Source: Helicostylum pulchrum
Taxonomy: Eukaryota > Mucoromycota > Mucoromycetes > Mucorales > Mucoraceae
Length of the DNA stretch: 64,000 nt
NCBI GenBank assembly: GCA_025677825.1
Contig: JAIXMO010000029.1
Span: 62,001-126,000 of the forward strand
Reading direction: 5' to 3'
Shown: positions 1 through 11,671 of the stretch, piece after piece
How positions within the stretch are numbered: the stretch's first letter is position 1
Layout of the letters: every line of letters begins with the position of its first letter
Translations under genes and position numbers: made by a program
The notes under the pieces: model-generated
The model's input: the letters and a program-made list of their open reading frames with translations, nothing else
Told to the model about the DNA's origin: nothing
The model's database searches: none

Positions 1-900
1 ACTATACTACATAAATGGTATTTTTTTTTTATTTAATTTGCAAAGTTAAGTTTAACACAGTAACGGCTCTATTTATGGGTGGCCGAAATCCGAAAGAAAA
101 TCGGCAAGTTACAAGTAATGCGATTACGATTAAATAGTTCGAATATATTTACCAAAGTATTTGACAGGTAAAAAAATAATACTACCAGTTAAGGCGTGGA
201 ACGTTTTGGTTCACGCAAAAAAACACTTTACTGCGTTTATACCCGATTAATCTATTAATATAACTGTATAATATACCTGTGTTTTTTTTTTATCATTCTT
301 TTGTTGTTACACTGAAACTGATGGTTTCATTTTCTTTCGCATCCATAGGTATAATAACTGTGTTTGTTTGAATCAAAACCACCTTCTTTTTACTGGTGGT
401 AATATTACTTGTTAAATACTTTGGCGAAAACATTATCCTATTATAGACCAGTATTCCTTTCAGATAATCAAGTAGCAAAGGAACCAAAACGAAAACATCA
501 GGGCGACAAAGAAACCAAAAAGATAAATCCTTTTGATATTATTACGAACAGTGATATCAATGCTAACTATAATCCGGTAAAGGTTTGTGTATTGCAATGT
601 ACTAGGTATTACATTCTACATCATAGTAGATAGAAGGTTTGGCGTGTAATAAATAAATAACATTTAAATCATAAATAAGTGGTGTGTTCGTCGAACATCT
701 TCATTTCCGAGTTGATTCAAGGTATTTTGGTGTTTTTTTATTTGGGTAAAGACAGCACATAAAAAATAAAAGTTATAAGTAATAATAAAAAGGAAGCTTT
801 GTATCTTTTTTTAAAAGTTCCGCGACGCTAACCCATACATGGGTATTATTTATTCGTAACTTTTCTGATCGGGTGTGTAGACACTTGACTAGGAAAAGTA
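1..900. other. AT-rich intergenic DNA with a weak coding-like patch
   Basis: No gene can be supported here. A short open stretch on the + strand at about 409-600 has a plausible amino-acid mix (charged, with an NPFD segment) and is followed by a GT donor-like site at about 580, so it may be the relic of an exon. It lacks a start, a partner exon and a recognisable family. Confidence 0.3.
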
Positions 901-904
901 ATTA

Positions 905-2265
905 ATACAGACTGTTGCTAAGTGATGAAAGATTGGAAAGGAATGTAGTGTAAGCCAAATAAAGTGAATGCAAAGATATCTTTTAGTTCTATATATCATA
1001 GTTAGTAGATTTTAAATGTATTTTTAATTGACAGCAATAAAATTTTAATATAATTTAATAGAATTTTAATGTTTGAGCTCTTGCAGAAAACGATACACAT
1101 CATATTTTTTTTCACAATAGCTTGTAAGAGCTTAAGAACTATTCAAAGTGTTATAATTCATTATTTTCTGTCCATTATTTTCTTAAAAACGCGTGTTTTT
1201 AAGTGAAGGTTTAGAAGTAACTTCTAAAAAAGGTCATTTTTCGGTGATCGAAATAAGGTGTTTTTTTTTATATAACTAAACATCAGGAAATAATTCTTTT
1301 TTCCAAGTTACCTAGTAAAGGTTACCTTTTTAAGATGCTGTTTTTAATATTAATCATAAGAAACTGCTTGTTGTTTTATACTTTTCTCGATTTTTTATAT
1401 TTTTCTTTAGTCGATCATTTTTGATCATTTTTGGTCATTTTGGGGGGTCAACCTCCTTTGAGTTTTTGTGGTTATTTTAAAATTACTCGACATCTACTTT
1501 TTCTTTATTTCTGGAAAAAACAACGATAATAAAGTGCTCTTTTTGGCACATTTAATCCATTTAAAATCATATTTTCAATAAACACACTGACAGAGTAATC
1601 TCCGTTTTAGACGTTTTTTTTCTGCTAAAATTTGAGAAGCGGTTCTTAAAATAGCGATTTTTTTAAAGCGCGTTTTCTCGCCCAGTTTTGGATGTAGCAC
1701 TTTCATTTATGAACATTAAATATATAGTTTTTAAATATCTACACTCAGTGCTATAACCAAACACGGTAATAAAAAACTATATCTTATGTAATCGCGAAGC
1801 TCTGAAAATGGCTACACAATGTTACACTAAAAAAGTGTATTTTTTTACCCAAAAAAAAAACGTCTAAAACAGCGATTACTCTTTCAGTTTTTGCATTAAA
1901 AGTATGGTTTAAAATGGATTAGAAGCGTCTAAAACAAGTTCAATACTGTCCGTAATTTCCCCACAAATATAGGCAAATTGGATTAAAAGTAACTGTAAAA
2001 TAATCACAAAACCACAAAGGGGATTGACCCCCAAAAATGAAAATCGAAAAATAAACAAAAACGTTTGTTTTTAATTTTTTTTATCAAAGATATATTTAAA
2101 GCAACTAGGTTATATTAAAAAAGTAGGGTCCAAAAAGCGTTTTCTGTTTCTTTAAAAAATAAAAACCAATATTTATTATAACTGCTAAAATTAGCAGTGA
2201 TTTCTTATGTGAGCGATTATTTAAACTCGGATATCTCAATGAGCTTTTTTCTTTAGCAGTACTTA
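905..2265 (+). repeat. 1.3 kb dispersed foldback repeat, copy 1
   Basis: This non-coding block is repeated in the same orientation at about 31143-32518, with clear base-by-base similarity from end to end; by eye the copies differ at perhaps one base in six to eight. Inside it are imperfect inverted arms: 1429-1487 pairs with 1985-2045 (around a GGGGTCAACC / GGTTGACCCC core) and 1592-1622 pairs with 1849-1882 (around TTTTAGACGTTTTTTTT). Both copies close with a GCGATTATTTAAACTC block followed by AGCTTTTTT. It encodes nothing visible. A foldback or MITE-like non-autonomous transposon is the likeliest reading; no target-site duplication was identified. Confidence 0.75.
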
Positions 2266-2273
2266 TTATAAAA

Positions 2274-2745
2274 GTGAGCAACGTTCAGATAACCAGATCG
2301 CCTGGTGGTGCTTTTGGATGTATTGCTGGTGTAGTCGGAGCTGGTGTAGATGGAGTTGGTTCTAGTTCTGGTCTTTCTATTGATGAGGATGTGGATCGTG
2401 CTACTACTCGAGCTCGTACTGAGTCTAGGATTCGTGCTTCTGCTGACTCCATTGAAGGTATCCATCAAGGGGTTGTGAATCAAGACTCGTATGATAACTT
2501 TCACCGAAAGAGGAAAACGAGAGAGACTTTTACCTGGGTAATCCTGGAACCAAATGGGACTGTACTCCTACTGATGTACTTGTCTCTATTCCTAGTGCTG
2601 TTCAAATCTCTGTAAATATTACTGATAGTCTCAGGGATGGTATTACAAAAGTAATTCCGCGTATTATTGTTACTGTTGGTCTTGTTGGTGGCTCTACTGT
2701 CGGACTTCACCTCACTAATAATATTTTCGCGAATTCAGGACGGTT
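2274..2745 (+). pseudogene. Coding-like relic next to the foldback repeat
   Basis: An open frame of 113 codons starts at 2274 (GTG, no clear ATG) with codon-like composition (many GGT, GCT and TCT codons) and Gly/Ala/Ser-rich then Arg-rich sequence. At about 2535 the sensible frame shifts: a second frame continues with a plausible protein stretch (TDVLVSIPSAVQISVNITDS) to a stop near 2754. The two frames together look like one decayed gene with an indel. No family is recognised. It lies directly beside repeat copy 1 but has no counterpart beside copy 2, so it is not part of the repeat. Confidence 0.3.
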
Positions 2746-3010
2746 TGGCTCTTGATGGTTTTTGCATAAAAAAATGTTACAAGTGTATGATCCGTGTTAC
2801 CAAGTTTTTAATTGGTCATATAAATGTAAATTAACGGAAATTGAATGCAGTCTGCTACTTTTTTCTTGTCTTGATTCAGTTTACTAAACGTGTTTACATT
2901 CATCTCTTCATCTGGTTCTTATCAAAGCAGGTAACCGAGAAAACTCAAGAGATGGCAATTAACTAACTGTTTCTTACATATATTTCAATTCAACTACAGA
3001 CATAGAAACA

Positions 3011-6000
3011 ATGACCATGAACATGTTGACAAAGGTTTGAAAGAAGTTCGAGATAGTTCACCGAAAAAAAGTAAAAAAAAAAAGCTAATGTCATCTTTGG
3101 TTTTCAAAATAGTTTGAGTCAAAAAGTAACAGAGTAAAAGGTATTTCGTTTCATAGTAAGAGACCATGGATTATTGCATCACTTCACAACGGCTGTATTC
3201 AACTATGGGACTATAGAATGGGTACACTTATAGATCGATTTGAAGAGCATGAAGGTACCTTCATTTTAAAGAAGCTGGGGTTTAATATATGCATAATAAT
3301 AACAATGGAAATTAGGTCCCGTCCGTGGTCTTTCATTTCATCAAACACAACCATTATTTGTTTCGGGAGGTGATGATTACAAGATAAAAGTTTGGAATTA
3401 CAGAACCAAAAAGTGTTTGTTTACCTTGAATGGTCATTTAGACTATATCCGTACCGTGTTCTTCCATCATGAACATCCCTGGATTATTTCTGCTTCAGAC
3501 GATCAAACTATTCGAATTTGGAATTGGCAATCAAGAACTTGTATTGCTATTTTAACAGGCCATAATCATTACGTTACATGTGCTCAGTTTCATCCAAAAC
3601 AAGATATTATCGTCTCTTCTTCTACTGATCAAACTGTTCGTGTTTGGGATATCTCGGGTTTAGTCAAGAAGTTTATATCCCCTTCGACATCATCTCTTGG
3701 TGACCCGTTTTCCAGGAACAGCGTTCAAGGTGATTTGTTTGGCTCTATGGATGTCATGGTAAAGTATGTATTGGAAGGACATGATCATGGTGTAAACTGG
3801 GTTTCATTCCATCCTGTTTTACCTCTTATTATATCTGCCGGTGACGACCGAAAAGTGAAGCTGTGGAGAATGAACGAAAGTAGAGCATGGGAAGTTGATA
3901 GTTGTCGTGGATCCTCCAACGGTGTATCCAGTGCTATTTTTCATCCTAAGCAAGGATTTATTTTATCTGCTGGTGAAGATAAATCAATTCGTATTTGGGA
4001 TATTACCAATAGATCTGCTGTATCTACGTTTAAACGAGACACAGATCGATTTTGGGTCTTGACAGCTCATCCTGAACTTAATTTATTTGCAGCTGGACAC
4101 GATAATGGTTTAATTGTATTTAAATTAGATCGTGAAAGACCAGCTCATCATGTTAGTGGAATGCAATTGTTTTATTTAGATAAAAGGGTGCTTCATGTAC
4201 ATGATTTTTCTGGTTCTACTAGTCAGGAATTATTAAGTATAAAAAAGTTGGGCTCGCTGTATACTCAGCCTCGTCATTTGTCATACAATCCTGCTGAGCG
4301 TGTAGCTCTAGTTACAGCAACTGTAAAGTATCCTGTTCTTAATTGATTTTTTTTATTTTACTGATATGTTTTATATATATGTGTGTAGTCCGAAAACGGT
4401 GGGACGTATGAATTATATCAATTACCAAAAAAATCATCAGGACCACTTGCAGAACCTTTGGACGAATCAAAACGAGGAAAAGGTTACAACGCTTTATTCA
4501 CAGCTCGTAATCGATTTGCCGTATTTAATAAAGAAAAACAGCTTGTTGAAATTCGCAATTTATCCAACATAGTTACAAAATCATTCAAGGTACCGATCCC
4601 AGGCGCAACAAATATATTCTATGCTGGTGCTGGACTCCTGCTTATTACTAACGCAACATCAGTATGTACGTTTGATCTGCAGCAAGGAAAGGTTGTTTCG
4701 GAATTACAAGCTGCTTCAGTAAAATATGTGGTCTGGTCTAGTGACTATACTATGGTTGCACTTTTAAGCAAGCATGCTGTTATTATTGCAGATAAAAACT
4801 TGAAACAATTATACCAACTTCACGAAACAATTCGTATCAAGAACGGCGCTTGGGACGAATCTGGTGTATTTGTGTATTGTACACTGAATCATATCAAGTA
4901 TGCATTACCTGAAGGGTGAGATTTTAATTTATACTATGATTTAGGATTTATATTAACTTTTTTTTTTTGGTGGATAGGGATAATGGTATTATTCGTACAC
5001 TTGAACAACCCGTCTACATAACAAAAGTACACGGAAAGAACCTGTATATTTTACAAAGAGATGGAAAGCCCGCAAAATTAAATATCGATCCTACCGAGTT
5101 CAAATTCAAGTTGGCGTTACTTAAAAGACAATACGAAGAAGTTCTATATATCATTCGTAATTCCAACTTGGTAGGTCAATCGATTATTGCATACTTGCAA
5201 AAGAAAGGATACCCAGAGATTGCGCTTCATTTTGTCAAGGACGATGCGACTCGATTTGAACTTGCATTGGAGTGCGGTAACTTGGACGTAGCTTATGAAA
5301 CTGCTCAAAATTTAAACGAGAAGGGGCATTGGGCTAAATTAGCTGCAGAGGCCTTAAAACATGGTAATTTTAAAATGGTGGAATTGGCTTACCAACGTAC
5401 CAAAAACTACGATCGTCTTTCATTCCTTTATCTTTCTAGCGCAAATGAATTCAACTTGCGTAAAATGTTGAAGATTGCTGAAGTTGGAGCTAACCCTGTA
5501 TCTCGATTCCAAAATGCAATTTATCTTGAAGACGTTTCAGAAAAAATTCGTCTTTTACAAGATGTTGGTCAGCTTTCTCTGGCTTATTTGACTGCCCAGT
5601 CGCATGGTTTAACAGAACAAGCCAGTGCTATTTTATTAGCTGCTGGAAAGACTGAAGAGGATGTTGAGTTACCTGATCATGCTGCAGCCGAAAATACACA
5701 AACTATGCTTCATAGTGTTTCTAGTCCATTGCAAGATCTCAATTGGCCACTTTTAACTGTCTCTAAAAGCTTCTTTGAAGGCGCGTTTTCTACTACCAAA
5801 CCCAACGATAAAAATAATAATAGCGCGGTATCTTCAGCGCCTGCGTTTACATTTGATGAGAGCATTGATAATATTGAGGAAGCTGGGGGTGATTGGGGAG
5901 CAGAAAACGATGTTTTAGGCATATCTTCCCTGAATAGAAACGGCCTCGATAATGATTTGATAAACGGCAACTTATCCGGTAGTGACGACGATGAAGGTGG

Positions 6001-7134
6001 AGGATGGGAAGATGATACTGATATTCGTGCTGAAATTGATGCAGAAATTAGTAATGTAGCTGCAAAAGAAACAGCAGAATTTGTGGCTCCTATTTCTGGT
6101 GTTGATGAATCCTCTTTATGGCTTCATACTTCTCAGTTAGCTACAGATCATATATCTGCTGGATCTTTCGAAGCTGCTATGCAGGTAATTAACGAAGAAT
6201 ATATATATATATATATATATATTATTACATTGAATTAACATATATGTATATATTAGACATTGAATCGTCAAGTAGGAGCAGTCAATTTCTCGCCACTGAA
6301 ATCACACTTCTTTGCTATTTACCAATCTTCTCGAACCTTTGTATCTTGTAACGCCGCTACACCTTCGTTACCTTTCTACCTTCGCAGAGACCCAGAAACC
6401 ACAAGCAACAAAAACAGTCTTCCTGTTACAGTCTACAGCTTCCAAAACTTGGTATCAGTACAGCTTCAAACAGGGTACAAACTTTTCTCTACTGGTAAAT
6501 TACCAGCCTGTGCAACTCAATTTAAAAAATTATTACATTCACTTTTATTTACAACGGTTAATAATAAGGCGGATGCAGACGAAGCATCTCAATTAATTCA
6601 AATATGTTGTGAATACTTGATCGGGTTAGCTATCGAACAAAAGCGTAGATCTATCAGTGATACCAAACGCGCACTTGAGCTTGCTGCATATTTTACGCAC
6701 TGTTCGCTTCAAACTCCTCATTCGCAATTGGCCTTACGTCAGGCTGCCAAACAAGCTTTTAAATCAAAGAATTTTAGTACGGCCATGCAGTTTTCTACGA
6801 GACTTTTAGAGCTGGCTCCTCCTAAAAAGATCGCAGACGAGGTAATATATTTTTATTTTTATATAGAATCAAACTCATATATAATATGTAGGCACGTCAA
6901 ATTATTTCTGTCTGTGAACGTAACTTGCATGATGAAGTCCAATTGGATTACGATCAATATAATCCATTTGTGATCTGTAGTTTATCTTTTGAACCAATCT
7001 ATAAAGGTTCCCCACAAGTTTCTTGTCCGTTCTGTCGCGCTTCTTACAAACCTAAGTTCACAGCTAAACTCTGTACTGTTTGTGAAATTTCACAGATCGG
7101 ATGTTCGGCTTCGGGACTACGTGTCATGACCTAA
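3011..7134 (+). CDS. COP1: Coatomer subunit alpha (COPI alpha)
   Basis: Alpha subunit of the COPI coat, which returns cargo from Golgi to ER and within the Golgi. Seven exons: 3011-3034, 3113-3254, 3316-4322, 4389-4915, 4978-6184, 6257-6841, 6892-7134; all junctions are GT-AG and in phase, giving 1244 residues, close to the usual length of about 1220. The first ~320 residues form the WD40 propeller, with typical strings such as [10 protein letters not shown] and [12 protein letters not shown] second beta-propeller and alpha-solenoid follow, then an acidic linker (GGGWEDD, about residue 780). The C-terminal COPI domain ends with paired Cys motifs (CPFC and CTVC). The usual MLTKFE start lies at 3023; an in-frame ATG at 3011 adds four residues, so the exact start is open. 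Confidence 0.95.
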
Positions 7135-7406
7135 TTCGATATCCCTCTTCTGCTCTTTGTACTGCTTTATAAACATCTGACCTATTAATATTGTGCTATT
7201 TTACGAAAGAGCAATAGAAAAAAAAGTATAATTTACAATAATAATAACAATAAAAAGTCTCCCTTGTCATTTGATTAATCAAGACTATAAACACGTACAA
7301 TCTTATTACTGGCCTTCTGAGGCTAAGCTGTTTATGGAATAATAAATGTTTATAATAATATACAAGGTACGTGAAAAAAAAAATATGTAAATTCTAGTTT
7401 GTTATT

Positions 7407-8624
7407 TTAAGGTCTAGTACCGTAAGGACAAACAGCACCTATGTAAGAATCCATAAATTTAGGAAACCCAGGGACTTCAGCATGTGTGTGTAATCCGACA
7501 CGAATAAAAGGTTCTACAAAAAGCGGAGCTGTATAGATAACCCAAATCCAGGTTAAAAGGCGAGAAAACCAAGCGGGTAATCTGGGACTAGCGACCGAGA
7601 CGACCGTAGCCACACCTTGCAATAAAAAGAACAGAGTTTGATATCCAAATGTTCCCGGCGTATTATAGTTGCTGTAGCCTAACATGGTAATCATAATATA
7701 ATCATGCATTAGTCCCGAACAAGCAAATACTGCAATTGAACCTGCAATTCTTCCTAATGTTTGATTTTCCTTTCCAAATAAACGCCGAACCGGTCCATAT
7801 GCAACTTGATGAAATCCAGGTCGAAATATTTGATGCCAACGTCGTGACCAAAGGTCGTAAACTGATCGAGTCATCCAAGGTCTATTGAATAATGGGGGCT
7901 GTGCTACGAAATTAGTCAAGTCGATATAAAGCTTACTCACAGTTTGCGAGTTTACACTTGGGATCCAAGCAACAATATTGAGTTGTATAGCGTGAAGTAA
8001 AAGATGTACAAGAGGTATCAACGCTATATGTAACGATAATGTGATTGCAACCCATAAATAATAGAACAAAGATTCAAGTGGGATAGGAGCTGTAAACAAT
8101 TGCTTCAAATACGACTTGTCGGTAAAGATCTCCGGAGGTTCTTGGCACACTCTAATAAACCCATCCATGGTAGAAAACACTGGTATATAAAATAACCCAT
8201 AAATAATTGCTCGGGCTAAAAATCGAAGCGCATCTTGACGGATTTTAGCAATGGGATGATTTACGATTTTTTTAGTATCGTCGTTCTTTTTGGGGTCTAC
8301 CTCATTCCAACGTGTAAGAATGTCGTAAAAGGGTCGAAGCTCTTCTCCTTCTGGTGTTTGCTGTCTATCACGGACGTAAAAGAACATGCCGGATGTCATG
8401 ACAATCGCCATTACTGCACAAATAACACGGTCTAAAACGTTGCCTTTGGCATTCTGAACTATTGGTATAAGGACTTCTACGAATCCTATAGCAATAAGCA
8501 CTCCATCGGGAAGCCCGGAACCGGCACGTTTAACGGTGTGGTTCTTTGTAACTAGATAAAATACAATAGACGGTATAGCACACCCAGAATACAACATTAG
8601 TTTTTGAAATATTGTGTCCAACAT
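7407..8624 (-). CDS. Wax-synthase-like MBOAT acyltransferase family membrane protein
   Basis: Intronless gene for a 405-residue polytopic membrane protein. Hydrophobic helices run through the whole length, starting with a segment at about residues 10-25. The diagnostic block lies past mid-length: RPWMTRSVYDLWSRRWHQIF followed by a GLMHDY segment, which fits the wax synthase/MBOAT_2 pattern in which the His of HD is the proposed catalytic residue. Family members transfer acyl groups from acyl-CoA to alcohols or other acceptors in the ER. The true acceptor cannot be told from sequence; fungal relatives include Tri7/AyrN-type acetyltransferases as well as sterol- or wax-ester formers. It is convergent with the COPI alpha gene, 272 bp away. 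Confidence 0.75.
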   Translation of the reverse strand: MLDTIFQKLMLYSGCAIPSIVFYLVTKNHTVKRAGSGLPDGVLIAIGFVEVLIPIVQNAKGNVLDRVICAVMAIVMTSGMFFYVRDRQQTPEGEELRPFYDILTRWNEVDPKKNDDTKKIVNHPIAKIRQDALRFLARAIIYGLFYIPVFSTMDGFIRVCQEPPEIFTDKSYLKQLFTAPIPLESLFYYLWVAITLSLHIALIPLVHLLLHAIQLNIVAWIPSVNSQTVSKLYIDLTNFVAQPPLFNRPWMTRSVYDLWSRRWHQIFRPGFHQVAYGPVRRLFGKENQTLGRIAGSIAVFACSGLMHDYIMITMLGYSNYNTPGTFGYQTLFFLLQGVATVVSVASPRLPAWFSRLLTWIWVIYTAPLFVEPFIRVGLHTHAEVPGFPKFMDSYIGAVCPYGTRP

Positions 8625-8898
8625 GGTTAATAAAAGGTATTAAAAGAGAGAAGAGCACTGACAAAGCGAGAACTTGGTCTTGTTTTAGAAATATTTTTTA
8701 AAGCCAGTTTGTTATTCTTTTTTTTTTGGAGGACACACAGCATTTGAAGGGATGGTAATAATAAGTGGTTATTGTTAGTAACCTATTTAAAAGACTTCTG
8801 GTATTTCTAATACCACAAGTGATATCTAGGAAGCGGTGCCCTACCGAAACTATCGCTATATATGTAAGTTCCTGAACGATTTTTTTTTTTTAGAAAAA

Positions 8899-9210
8899 AT
8901 GACAGCTTATCCTATAAAAACTACACTACCAATCTACCTAGCCACGTTTTGTGGTGGTGGATTAACAATTATGACATTAAAGTTTCTATTATTTATTTCT
9001 GGCGGGTTCCTTCTTGTCTTTCTTTTTCTGTTGTACTTTAAACTTTTTATTAGTCCAAATGTTGTTCACCCAAAAATTGAGCCGTCCTCTTGTACACGTG
9101 TTTGGGTCGTTAAAGCCGAATATAGGATTATACGTGTAAGAATAATTACTCTTGGTATTTTCTCAAATGTAACAATTTTTTTTTTCTTCAAAAGCGCGTT
9201 AAGTATCTGA
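8899..9210 (+). CDS. Possible small membrane protein (uncertain)
   Basis: From an ATG at 8899 an open frame runs 103 codons. It begins with a plausible N-terminus, then two hydrophobic segments at about residues 10-25 and 30-55, then a polar stretch with PKIEPSSC. The tail after about 9135 runs into AT-rich low complexity and a GTGTAAGA donor-like site, so a true gene would splice there; no convincing next exon was found. The ATG is preceded by a poly-T-TAG tract that could be an acceptor. No family is recognised. It may be spurious or a fragment. Confidence 0.25.
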   Translation: MTAYPIKTTLPIYLATFCGGGLTIMTLKFLLFISGGFLLVFLFLLYFKLFISPNVVHPKIEPSSCTRVWVVKAEYRIIRVRIITLGIFSNVTIFFFFKSALSI

Positions 9211-9944
9211 CAGGTTATCTTTTTTTTTTTTTTTTTTTGTCGACAAGTTGCGTATACCTTCACTGTCATATCAGCTAGTAAATACCTGAGGTCTATTGTA
9301 TAAGGACTATAAAATTAGCTGATTTCCTTTTTCTCAAAAAACTTTCAACTTCAAGTCTTACCGCCTATGAAAGAAATTTTATAGGGCGAATATAAAAGAA
9401 TCCTTCCCCCTGAGAAAATAAATACTGTGCTTCCACTCTTAATTTACCGGAAGTTTCAAAAAAGCGGGCGGTGTTTTCAAACTTCCGGTAAATTGAGAGT
9501 GGAAGCACAGTATAAAAAAAAAGTTCCTAAACAGGCAGGAATTATGGATCGCTTTTTGTAACTCCTATTCAATTTTTTTTTAGAAAATCCGGGTGTGTGA
9601 AGGACATCCTCAGATATTATGGATGGAAATATCATTAGCGCTTATCTATAGTTTCATGTTGGTTTGAGCAAGTTGGCATTAGAATACAAAGCTCCATAAT
9701 TTTAATGAGATATCAGAGTTAAATAAAAACTGTATATGGAATAATAGCACTGATAAAGCAGTAAAAAAAACTTGTTTAATGTCAAAAATAGGAATAAACA
9801 AGTTAATTCAAGTATGATAAAACAGGTTAATTATCCTAACAAAATTTAGAGACAACTAACTTTTATGCATGTTTTTTATGGATAAGATGTCGGCTAGAAG
9901 TGCGTAACAAATCAATTTAGCATGGCCGTCTAACTAGAGTTTCT

Positions 9945-9978
<34 letters not shown>

Positions 9979-11341
9979 AACACTAACTACGTAAACAATT
10001 TATATAAAATGTACTTTATTAAATGCTCCTTGCACATGTATCTCTGAAAAGTTAAAAAAGATAAACATTTAAAAAAAAGCAATGCAGTCAAATGCAAAAT
10101 GATAAAAATCAGGATGGGTTGACAGGAGACTTACAGAGACTTTATATGTTATGGCCAGTAAAATCATATATATCGAGCACTCAGTCTGTCTTTGATAAAC
10201 TAAACGCGACATAGATAAAATAAATTGTAGCTGGTATAAATTAAAACTTGACTTATTTATTTTCGAGAGATCGTGTTGTTGTTTTTTTTTGCCGAGAAAT
10301 AAATAACTTCTTATTTATCATTTGGGTATCACAAAAAAATCTTGAAAACCATATAAAAAAATAGCTTTTTACTTTCAATTAAATGGATTTATTCACACGT
10401 AGCCACGATATTCTTAATGTGCTGAGGTATTACATGATAAGAGCATCGCAATAGCGATCTCTTTCCCAAAAAGAAACACCCCGGAGAAACGGCAATATCT
10501 TGTTACATATAGATCTTTTAAGGAGTATATGACTACGCTAAATAAATAAATATCAACATGTATATATAAAAAAAGACTTTTTTTTTCGATACATATAGCG
10601 ATATCGTTCCCCTTGTTTTTTATATGAATCGTGGCCATATTCTGGTTGATCCTACACGGATTAATGCTTTTCCACTTTTCTGTTTCACAAACATTCTTTT
10701 CTTTTTCTTGATATGCGAAAGTTTTATTGACATAAAAAAAAAGGGACTTGAAAATTAAGAGAAAAAAAAACAAGATTTAGTCAGTTTATCTATTATAATA
10801 AATCGGCGAAATGTCTAACATAATACCACATAGCACAGCATGTAGAATACATGTAATTATATTTATTGCGATATAAAAAAATGTATGTTTATATTTTATT
10901 TTCTCGTATGTCGGATTTTTTTTGATCTTGTCAAAAATGAGATTGAATATGTGTCAGTTGAAAAAAAAGGGAAAGTAAAAAAAGGGGGAAGGGGACTTGA
11001 ATATAAAGACGGTATTTTTATTGTAATAATAGACAGAAAAAGAGCCTGTATCGATAAGATAGCAGTAGAAAGACTAGGGATAGTTATGTATACCACGTTT
11101 AACATGCAGTGTAGCCGAACCGGAAGTAACAACTTATTACCATCAGTGATTGTGTTACCCGAAAAGTATTTTGATTTCTAAATAAGGCGATAATATGTTT
11201 ATCAGAAGTTTAAAAAGAATATATATATTAAACGTTTTGAAATGCTATTACATAAACAAAATAGCGGTTTTTGAGCAACATCTACTGCATCGTGTTAAGA
11301 AAGTTGGCCAATGAAATGTACCTATTTAACACAGAGCTACT
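9211..11341. other. Gene-poor AT-rich stretch with homopolymers
   Basis: I see no supportable gene. The stretch holds long poly-T (about 9219-9238) and poly-A (about 9946-9976) tracts, the hairpin annotated separately at 9423-9512, and short open frames on both strands at 10414-10773 and 10885-11181 that are lysine/phenylalanine-rich and look like chance frames in AT-rich DNA. Confidence 0.6.
9423..9512. repeat. 34-bp inverted repeat (stable hairpin)
   Basis: Arm 1 at 9423-9456 (TACTGTGCTTCCACTC...) and arm 2 at 9479-9512 are reverse complements over 34 bp with a single mismatch (CTCTTAATTT versus CTCTCAATTT), separated by a 22-nt loop containing GCGGGCGG. The near-perfect arms imply a recent origin or selection. 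It could be a short MITE, a recent inverted duplication or a structured transcript; nothing coding is involved. Confidence 0.85.
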
Positions 11342-11461
11342 ATGGGCACCTCATTTGTTGCCATGTGTGACTGTTGTGCACGCACTTTACATTCCCGTGC
11401 CACCGTCTTAAACCGCTTATTGCAGGAAATTGGACCCACGTTTCAGCCAGAAGGCAATTGA
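11342..11461 (+). CDS. 39-codon small ORF upstream of the bHLH gene (possible uORF)
   Basis: An ATG at 11342 (second in-frame ATG at 11363) opens 39 codons ending in TGA at 11459-11461, with the peptide CDCCARTLHSR near its middle. The patch is clearly richer in G+C than its surroundings and has protein-like codon choice, unlike nearby DNA. It lies about 210 bp before the bHLH start codon, where a 5' leader is expected, so it could be an upstream ORF. It could equally be an isolated chance frame or old exon. A CCAAT box-like GGCCAATGA lies just upstream, near 11305. Confidence 0.3.
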   Translation: MGTSFVAMCDCCARTLHSRATVLNRLLQEIGPTFQPEGN

Positions 11462-11671
11462 TTTGACTAGGGAATCAAATATACACTTTTTTTACCTGTA
11501 TAACTTTTTTATATTTTACCCCTCAGCCCTAGATGGATATAGAGAGATTTACTCTCTCTTTTTTTTTCATTATTTTTTTCCTTGCAAAAAATAATAATTA
11601 TATACTTCCCCCTCTTCTTTCTTTTTTTTCCTTTCCTCTTCTTGTTCTTCTTCTAAAGTGTGTAGAATAGA

